From an uncultured bacterium (GTDB taxonomy: Bacteria; Bacillota; Clostridia; Lachnospirales; Lachnospiraceae), in contig CAJMNU010000038.1 of NCBI GenBank assembly GCA_905214855.1, positions 1 to 11,757 on the forward strand: a stretch of 11,757 nucleotides of DNA. Reading direction: 5' to 3'. Shown here piece after piece: positions 6,945-11,757 of this stretch. The stretch's first letter is position 1, and the number at the start of each line of letters is the position of its first letter. Under the pieces are notes generated by a model, which saw nothing but the letters and a program-made list of their open reading frames with translations, did no database searches and was not told where the DNA came from. The position numbers and the translations under genes were made by a program.

Positions 6945-7919
6945 ATGGCAAAGGAAGTAAAGACAATTGGTGTTTTGACCAGTGGAGGTGACGCGCCAGG
7001 TATGAACGCGGCAATCCGTGCGGTCGTTCGTACAGCCATTCATAAAGGATTAAAAGTAAAAGGTATTATGAGAGGCTACGCCGGCCTGCTGGAAGAAGAA
7101 ATTGTGGATATGGACTCAACCAGTGTATCTGATATTATTGGACGCGGCGGTACGATCTTATATACTGCAAGATGTATGGAGTTTACAACCTCAGAAGGTC
7201 AAAAGAAAGGCGCAGATATTTGTAAGAAACATCACATTGATGGTCTGGTAGTCATTGGAGGAGACGGATCTTTCCGAGGTGCCGGAAAACTGGCTGCTTT
7301 GGGAATCAATACAGTAGGAATTCCTGGAACGATCGACTTGGATATTGCATGTACCGACTACACAATCGGTTTTGACACTGCTGTCAATACCGCAATGGAG
7401 GCGATCGACAAGGTTCGTGATACATCTACATCACATGAAAGATGCAGCATTATCGAAGTTATGGGACGCAATGCAGGATACATTGCATTATGGTGTGGTT
7501 TTGCAAATGGTGCAGAGGATATTCTGCTTCCAGAGCGCTATGAAGGAGATGAACAGGTTCTGATCAACCATATCATTGAAAACAGAAAGCGTGGTAAAAA
7601 GCATCATATTATCATTAATGCAGAAGGAATCGGACATTCGGCTTCTATGGCAAAGAGAATTGAGGCAGCTACCGGTCTGGAGACCCGTGCTACGATTTTA
7701 GGACATATGCAAAGAGGTGGTTCACCTACCTGTAAAGACCGTGTTTATGCGTCTATTATGGGAGCAAAAGCAGTAGAACTTTTGGTTCGTGGAGCATCCA
7801 ATCGTGTTGTTGCATATAAAAACGGTGAATATGTAGATATTGATATTCAGGAAGCACTGAATATGAAGAAGGATATTCCAGAAGATCAGTTTGAAATCAG
7901 TAAGATTTTGGTTCGATAA
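6945..7919 (+). CDS. pfkA: ATP-dependent 6-phosphofructokinase
   Basis: PfkA phosphorylates fructose-6-phosphate to fructose-1,6-bisphosphate, the committed step of glycolysis, in the cytoplasm. The protein has 324 residues, typical of bacterial PfkA. The start at 6945 (MAKEVKTIGVLTSGGDAPG) follows GGAGG at 6932-6936; an earlier in-frame ATG at 6852 lies within a hairpin and would add 31 unrelated residues. Nucleotide-binding motifs are TSGGDAPGMNAA (12-23) and GGDGSFRGA (105-113); Gly108 after Asp107 is the ATP-type residue, where PPi-dependent enzymes have Asp. The catalytic motif usually written TIDND reads TIDLD (129-133): both aspartates remain but Asn is Leu. The substrate-contact motif EVMGRNAGYIA is intact. 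dnaE lies upstream, as in many Firmicutes, and a strong terminator lies downstream at 8079. Confidence 0.95.
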   Translation: MAKEVKTIGVLTSGGDAPGMNAAIRAVVRTAIHKGLKVKGIMRGYAGLLEEEIVDMDSTSVSDIIGRGGTILYTARCMEFTTSEGQKKGADICKKHHIDGLVVIGGDGSFRGAGKLAALGINTVGIPGTIDLDIACTDYTIGFDTAVNTAMEAIDKVRDTSTSHERCSIIEVMGRNAGYIALWCGFANGAEDILLPERYEGDEQVLINHIIENRKRGKKHHIIINAEGIGHSASMAKRIEAATGLETRATILGHMQRGGSPTCKDRVYASIMGAKAVELLVRGASNRVVAYKNGEYVDIDIQEALNMKKDIPEDQFEISKILVR

Positions 7920-7987
7920 GCAGGAAGGAAAGAATGACTGGTCTGCATTCAGAAAAAATGGACGTTTGAAAAAATGAAAGCGAAATG

Positions 7988-8009
7988 TATGGTATGAGAA
8001 GATACCATA
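7988..8009 (+). repeat. 8-bp hairpin upstream of the DUF6145-like gene
   Basis: TATGGTAT (7988-7995) and ATACCATA (8002-8009) form a perfect dyad around GAGAAG. It lies between pfkA and the strong Shine-Dalgarno at 8024-8029. A TTGAAA at 7966-7971 and a TAAAAT at 8008-8013 are promoter-like but not correctly spaced with each other; TATGGT at 7988-7993 is 16 bases from TTGAAA. The dyad could be an operator or a leader hairpin, and no known motif was recognised. Confidence 0.4.
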
Positions 8010-8078
8010 AAATAGTATTGTGTAAGGAGAAATGCTATGCCTGTAAAGGAAAACATTTTTACACAAGAAAATGCTTTG

Positions 8079-8117
8079 GTGCTGCAAAAAATATCTCTAT
8101 TTTTTGCAGCACTTTTT
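8079..8117 (+). terminator. Perfect 15-bp intrinsic terminator between pfkA and the DUF6145-like gene
   Basis: The arms at 8079-8093 (GTGCTGCAAAAAATA) and 8098-8112 are perfectly complementary with a TCTC loop, followed by five T residues at 8113-8117. It ends pfkA transcripts, but lies 160 bases after the pfkA stop and only 18 bases before the next gene's start codon at 8136. Because a strong Shine-Dalgarno and an in-frame ATG (8037) lie upstream, it could also act as an attenuator for the following gene. Confidence 0.88.
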
Positions 8118-8135
8118 AAGAAGAGAGGAAAAAAT

Positions 8136-8492
8136 ATGCAGGGAAAACAGAAAGAAAATGTAGTGCTCTGCGGAGCAAATTCCTATGATGAAAAATACTA
8201 TTTTAATAAACAATTTAATAATCTTCCAGAAGAGATCAAGCAAGAATTGCAGATCATGTGCGTTTTGTATACAGAAGATGTAGGCGGTATCCTGACAATG
8301 GAGTTTGATGAAGAGGGAGATCTTCAGTTTAAAGTGATCGCAGATGATCAGGATTATCTGTTTGATGAGATTGGAAGTGCTTTAAAGATCAAACAATATC
8401 AGATGGAAAAGAGAGAGCTTTTGGAAAATCTGGAACTGTATTATAAAACATTCTTTTTAGGACAGGGACAGGAGTATTTACATGAGACTTAA
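8136..8492 (+). CDS. DUF6145-like protein of unknown function
   Basis: This is a 118-residue acidic protein without signal peptide or membrane segment. It resembles, from memory, the DUF6145 family common in Lachnospiraceae (ENVVLCGANSYDEKYYFN, then ELQIMCVLYTEDVGGI). No function is known and none is proposed. The start at 8136 follows AGAGGAA and gives the family-like N-terminus. An upstream in-frame ATG at 8037 has a better Shine-Dalgarno (AAGGAG at 8024-8029, seven-base spacing) and would add 33 residues encoded across the terminator hairpin; those residues look like a by-product of the hairpin rather than a domain. The gene overlaps dusB by 11 bases, which suggests translational coupling. 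Confidence 0.85.
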   Translation: MQGKQKENVVLCGANSYDEKYYFNKQFNNLPEEIKQELQIMCVLYTEDVGGILTMEFDEEGDLQFKVIADDQDYLFDEIGSALKIKQYQMEKRELLENLELYYKTFFLGQGQEYLHET

Positions 8493-9444
8493 AATTGGCA
8501 CAGTAGAACTGAAGAATCCGGTAATCCTGGGTCCTATGGCAGGTGTGACGGATATTGCATACAGACAGCTTTGTAAAGAACAGGGATGTGGTCTTGTGAC
8601 AATGGAGATGGTCAGTGCCAAAGCAATCTATTATAAAAACAAGAATACTCAGGAGCTATTGCGAGTACAGGAAGAAGAGCGTCCTGTTTCTTTACAGCTA
8701 TTTGGATCAGATCCATACATTATGTCAGAGATGGCAAAGCAGCTGGAAGACGGACCATACGATATTTTTGATATCAATATGGGATGTCCAGTACCAAAGA
8801 TCGTCAATAATCATGAAGGTTCTGCTTTGATGAAAAATCCAAAACTGGCAGGTGAGATCATGGAAGCGATGGTAAAAGCTGTTAAAAAACCTGTTACAGT
8901 GAAATTTCGCAAAGGATTTGACGATGCCCATGTTAATGCAGTGGAGTTTGCCAAAATTGCTGAGGAAAGTGGTGTAGCAATGGTGGCAGTTCACGGAAGA
9001 ACACGGGAACAGTACTATTCTGGAAAAGCGGATTGGGATATCATCCGAAAGGTAAAAGAAGCAGTAAAGATTCCGGTGGTTGGCAATGGAGATATTTTTT
9101 GTCCTCAGGATGCAAAGAAGATGATGGATGAAACAGGATGCGATGGTGTGATGATAGCCAGAGGAGCTAAGGGAAATCCATGGATTTTTAAAAGAACAGC
9201 ACATTATTTGGAGACAGGTGAGCTTTTGCCAGAACCTACACATGAGGAATGTATGGAGATGATCATACGCCATGGGAAGCTGTTGACACAGTGGAAAGGG
9301 GAATACATTGGCGTACGAGAAATGAGAAAACATGTGGCATGGTATACGGCAGGATTTCCCCACTCTGCCCGGCTGCGGGGAGCGGTGAATGAAATAGAGT
9401 CTATGGAACAACTGATGGTATTGTTGGATGGCTGGAATGGTTGA
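8482..9444 (+). CDS. dusB: tRNA-dihydrouridine synthase (DusB type)
   Basis: This FMN-dependent enzyme reduces uridine to dihydrouridine in the D-loop of tRNA. The 320 residues form an N-terminal TIM barrel and a C-terminal helical tRNA-binding domain, the normal Dus length. Visible motifs are ILGPMAGVTD near the N-terminus (FMN-binding), DINMGCPVPK with the catalytic Cys102, the lysine in TVKFRKGF, and VHGRTREQYYSGKADW and GNGDIF for phosphate and flavin contacts. The subtype is assigned as DusB from overall similarity; the exact uridine modified is not provable from sequence alone. Start ATG 8482 is preceded by AGGAG at 8470-8474 and overlaps the end of the DUF6145-like gene. The stop codon at 9442-9444 overlaps the -35 box of the greA promoter. 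Confidence 0.94.
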   Translation: MRLKIGTVELKNPVILGPMAGVTDIAYRQLCKEQGCGLVTMEMVSAKAIYYKNKNTQELLRVQEEERPVSLQLFGSDPYIMSEMAKQLEDGPYDIFDINMGCPVPKIVNNHEGSALMKNPKLAGEIMEAMVKAVKKPVTVKFRKGFDDAHVNAVEFAKIAEESGVAMVAVHGRTREQYYSGKADWDIIRKVKEAVKIPVVGNGDIFCPQDAKKMMDETGCDGVMIARGAKGNPWIFKRTAHYLETGELLPEPTHEECMEMIIRHGKLLTQWKGEYIGVREMRKHVAWYTAGFPHSARLRGAVNEIESMEQLMVLLDGWNG

Positions 9445-9469
9445 CATTTTCGGGGGTTTCGATTATAAT
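9441..9469 (+). promoter_or_regulatory. Perfect-consensus sigma-A promoter for greA-lysS
   Basis: TTGACA (9441-9446) and TATAAT (9464-9469) are separated by exactly 17 bases, the full vegetative consensus. Transcription should begin near 9476, about 70 bases before greA. The -35 hexamer contains the dusB stop codon TGA. It should give strong, factor-independent expression of greA and lysS. Confidence 0.9.
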
Positions 9470-9547
9470 ACAATGATTGTTATAGGATGAATTTTTACAC
9501 AAGATGATAAACATAGATAGAAATTTTAGAAAGGAATGGAGCAGGAA

Positions 9548-10033
9548 ATGGAAACGAAGAAAAATATACTCACATACGCAGGATTGAAAAAACTGGAGGA
9601 TGAACTTCATGATCTGAAGGTTGTAAGAAGAAAAGAAGTAGCAGGTAAGATCAAAGAGGCAAGAGAACAGGGCGATCTGTCTGAGAATGCGGAGTATGAT
9701 GCAGCGAAAGATGAGCAGAGAGATATCGAGGCTCGTATCGAAGAAATCGAGAAAATTCTGAAAAATGCGGAAGTCGTTGTGGAAGATGAAGTAGATTATG
9801 AGAAAATCAGCGTGGGATGTAAGGTAAAAGTTCTGGATATGGAATATGATGAAGAGATGGAATTTCAGCTGGTAGGATCTACAGAGGCAAACAGCCTTCA
9901 GGGAAAAATCTCTAATGAGTCACCGGTGGGCAAAGCTCTGATCGGCGCAAAACAGGGAGACGTGGTAGACGTGGAGATGGCAGACGGCGATGTCATGCAG
10001 TACAAAGTACTGAAAATCGAGAGAAACATCTAA
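9548..10033 (+). CDS. greA: Transcription elongation factor GreA
   Basis: GreA binds the secondary channel of RNA polymerase and stimulates cleavage of backtracked transcripts. With the start at 9548 it has 161 residues (family about 158). That start is preferred because GGAG at 9538-9541 is six bases upstream. An in-frame ATG at 9536 directly abuts its purine stretch (AAGGA) with no spacing and adds only four residues, so it is less likely. The N-terminal coiled-coil finger spans roughly residues 8-78, with the acidic tip GDLSENAEYDAAKDE including Asp43 and Glu46. These correspond to the E. coli Asp41 and Glu44 that coordinate Mg in the polymerase. The C-terminal FKBP-like domain ends with SPVGKALIGAKQGDVVDVE. 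lysS starts 28 bases after the stop, so the two form an operon, a common arrangement in Firmicutes. Confidence 0.96.
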   Translation: METKKNILTYAGLKKLEDELHDLKVVRRKEVAGKIKEAREQGDLSENAEYDAAKDEQRDIEARIEEIEKILKNAEVVVEDEVDYEKISVGCKVKVLDMEYDEEMEFQLVGSTEANSLQGKISNESPVGKALIGAKQGDVVDVEMADGDVMQYKVLKIERNI

Positions 10034-10061
10034 AGAATAGAAAAGATAAGGAGTGAACAAG

Positions 10062-11757
10062 GTGGCAGAACAGAAGAAGCAGGTTCAGGAACAGGATATT
10101 AATCAGTTATTGAAGGTTCGCCGGGAAAAACTGGCAGAATTGCAGGAAAACGGAAAAGATCCGTTTCAGATCACAAAGTACGATGTAACTAATCACAGTG
10201 CAGAGCTGAGAGAAAACTTTGAAATGTATGAAGGAAAGACAGTTTCCATCGCAGGACGTATGATGTCCAAACGTGTGATGGGTAAAGCTTCCTTCTGTAA
10301 TGTGCAGGATCTGAAGGGAAATATTCAGTCTTACGTGGCAAGAGACAGTATTGGAGAAGAGGAATACAAAGCATTTAAGAAAATGGATATCGGCGATATC
10401 GTGGGTATTACCGGTGAAGTATTTAAGACAAAAACAGGTGAAATTTCTATCCATGCGGCTACGGTAATTCTGCTTTCCAAGAGTCTGCAGGTATTGCCTG
10501 AAAAATTTCATGGTCTGACCAATACAGATATCCGTTATCGTCAGAGATATGTGGATCTTATCATGAATCCGGAAGTAAAGGATACTTTCATTAAACGTTC
10601 CAAAATCATCAGCGCTATCCGTAAATATCTGGACGGACAGGGATTTATGGAAGTGGAGACTCCTATGCTGGTGGCAAATGCCGGCGGCGCTGCTGCAAGA
10701 CCGTTCGAGACGCATTTTAATGCGCTGAATGAGGATCTGAAGCTGCGTATTTCTCTGGAATTATATTTGAAGAGACTGATCGTAGGCGGTATGGAAAGAG
10801 TATATGAGATTGGTCGTGTGTTCCGTAATGAAGGTCTGGATACAAGACACAATCCGGAATTTACCCTGATGGAGCTGTATCAGGCATATACAGATTACAA
10901 TGGAATGATGGATCTGACAGAAAATCTGTATCGCTATGTGGCGCAGGAAGTGCTGGGAACTACAAAAATCGTATACAACGGTATCGAAATGGATCTGGGG
11001 AAACCATTTGACAGAATTACTATGGTAGATGCGGTTAAAAAATATGCAGGTGTAGATTTCAATGAAATCCATACGCTGAAAGAAGCCAGAGCAGCAGCTA
11101 AAGAACACAATGTAGAATATGAAGAACGTCATAAAAAGGGTGATATTCTGGCGCTGTTCTTTGAAGAATTTGCAGAGGAACATCTGATCCAGCCTACTTT
11201 TGTTATGGATCATCCGATTGAAATTTCTCCGCTTACGAAAAAGAAACCGGAAAATCCAGAATATACAGAGCGTTTCGAGTTCTTCATGAACGGTTGGGAA
11301 ATGGCAAACGCTTACTCAGAGCTGAACGATCCGATCGATCAGAGAGCACGTTTCAAAGCGCAGGAAGAACTGCTGGCGCAGGGAGATGAGGAAGCGAATA
11401 CGACAGATGAAGACTTCCTGAATGCGCTGGAAATTGGTATGCCTCCGACAGGCGGTATCGGATTTGGAATCGACCGTATGGTAATGCTGCTTACAGATTC
11501 CGCTGCAATCCGTGACGTATTGGCGTTCCCAACAATGAAGTCACAGGGTGCTGCTAAGAACGAAGCAAACAACGCTGCACAGTCAACTCCGGCAAAATCT
11601 GTTGCAACATTTACCGCTACATCTGACATGGCAGAAAAGATTGATTTCTCTAATGTAGAAGTAGAACCATTATTCGAAGACATGGTTGATTTCGATACAT
11701 TTAGCAAGTCAGATTTCCGTGCTGTAAAGGTAAAAGAATGTGAAGCAGTTCCAAAAT
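10062..11757 (+). CDS. lysS: Lysyl-tRNA synthetase (class II) with C-terminal tRNA-binding domain, 3' end outside window
   Basis: LysRS charges tRNA-Lys with lysine. Translation starts at GTG 10062 ([17 protein letters not shown]), with AAGGAG at 10048-10053 eight bases upstream. The frame stays open to the window end, 565 codons. An N-terminal OB-fold anticodon-binding domain covers about residues 58-150. The class II catalytic core includes motif 2 ([16 protein letters not shown], from residue 252) and motif 3 ([14 protein letters not shown], from residue 464). A standard bacterial LysRS ends near residue 495 (FPTMKSQ). Here an Ala/Asn/Thr-rich linker is followed from about residue 544 by [20 protein letters not shown], the start of an EMAPII/Trbp111-like tRNA-binding domain as found at the C-terminus of many MetRS. 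The extension is cut off by the window end. Cotranscribed with greA. Confidence 0.95.
   Translation, partial: MAEQKKQVQEQDINQLLKVRREKLAELQENGKDPFQITKYDVTNHSAELRENFEMYEGKTVSIAGRMMSKRVMGKASFCNVQDLKGNIQSYVARDSIGEEEYKAFKKMDIGDIVGITGEVFKTKTGEISIHAATVILLSKSLQVLPEKFHGLTNTDIRYRQRYVDLIMNPEVKDTFIKRSKIISAIRKYLDGQGFMEVETPMLVANAGGAAARPFETHFNALNEDLKLRISLELYLKRLIVGGMERVYEIGRVFRNEGLDTRHNPEFTLMELYQAYTDYNGMMDLTENLYRYVAQEVLGTTKIVYNGIEMDLGKPFDRITMVDAVKKYAGVDFNEIHTLKEARAAAKEHNVEYEERHKKGDILALFFEEFAEEHLIQPTFVMDHPIEISPLTKKKPENPEYTERFEFFMNGWEMANAYSELNDPIDQRARFKAQEELLAQGDEEANTTDEDFLNALEIGMPPTGGIGFGIDRMVMLLTDSAAIRDVLAFPTMKSQGAAKNEANNAAQSTPAKSVATFTATSDMAEKIDFSNVEVEPLFEDMVDFDTFSKSDFRAVKVKECEAVPK

Noticed and set aside
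8055..8068. A 14-base string (ATTTTTACACAAGA) repeated at 9491-9504.
   Set aside because: Both copies are in AT-rich leaders, and a single 14-mer match in 11.7 kb of AT-rich DNA is near chance expectation; no dyad or common spacing supports function.
8725..9447. 240-residue minus-strand ORF antisense to dusB.
   Set aside because: Composition is that of a complement of a coding strand, with no Shine-Dalgarno or recognisable motif, and dusB is clearly the real gene.
10107..11707. Several minus-strand ORFs across 10107-11707.
   Set aside because: They are shadows of lysS, which is intact from GTG 10062 with all class II motifs.

Overview
The window looks like chromosomal DNA from a low-to-moderate GC Clostridia bacterium, most likely a Lachnospiraceae-type gut anaerobe. 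I infer this from gene order (rapZ-whiA-HPr-dnaE-pfkA, then a DUF6145-like gene-dusB-greA-lysS), from codon use, and from sequence details I associate with that family: an HPr paralog with GLEARP, a phosphofructokinase with TIDLD, and a LysRS with a C-terminal tRNA-binding extension. All genes are on the + strand. No taxonomic search was possible.

Layout: rapZ (58-936), whiA (967-1953) and an HPr-like gene (2020-2274) form a tight cluster closed by a strong intrinsic terminator (2296-2355). A spacer with a probable promoter and a small inverted repeat leads to dnaE. The dnaE reading frame stops at 4522 and resumes at 5383. This is not a dead gene: an 869-nt group II intron (4506-5374) is inserted in phase 1 inside the Glu codon of the conserved YQEQVM motif. 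Removing it restores a 1160-residue DNA polymerase III alpha subunit. The intron has the GTGCG 5' end, a complete 34-nt domain V, a domain VI with a bulged branch-point A seven bases before the 3' end, and a 3'-terminal AT. It encodes no reverse transcriptase/maturase; its short domain IV instead carries a 24-bp tandem duplication. An essential replication gene therefore appears to depend on RNA splicing that probably needs a maturase supplied from elsewhere.

Downstream, pfkA (6945-7919) follows a 101-nt spacer with two perfect hairpins, one of which holds the pfkA ribosome binding site. A perfect 15-bp terminator hairpin (8079-8117) follows pfkA, but it lies inside an in-frame upstream extension of the next gene that has its own strong Shine-Dalgarno. 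The DUF6145-like gene (8136-8492) overlaps dusB (8482-9444). A perfect-consensus sigma-A promoter starts on the dusB stop codon and drives greA (9548-10033) and lysS (GTG start at 10062, running off the window end). The themes are housekeeping: replication, glycolysis and its regulation, tRNA modification and charging, and transcription elongation. The outstanding feature is the ORF-less intron in dnaE.
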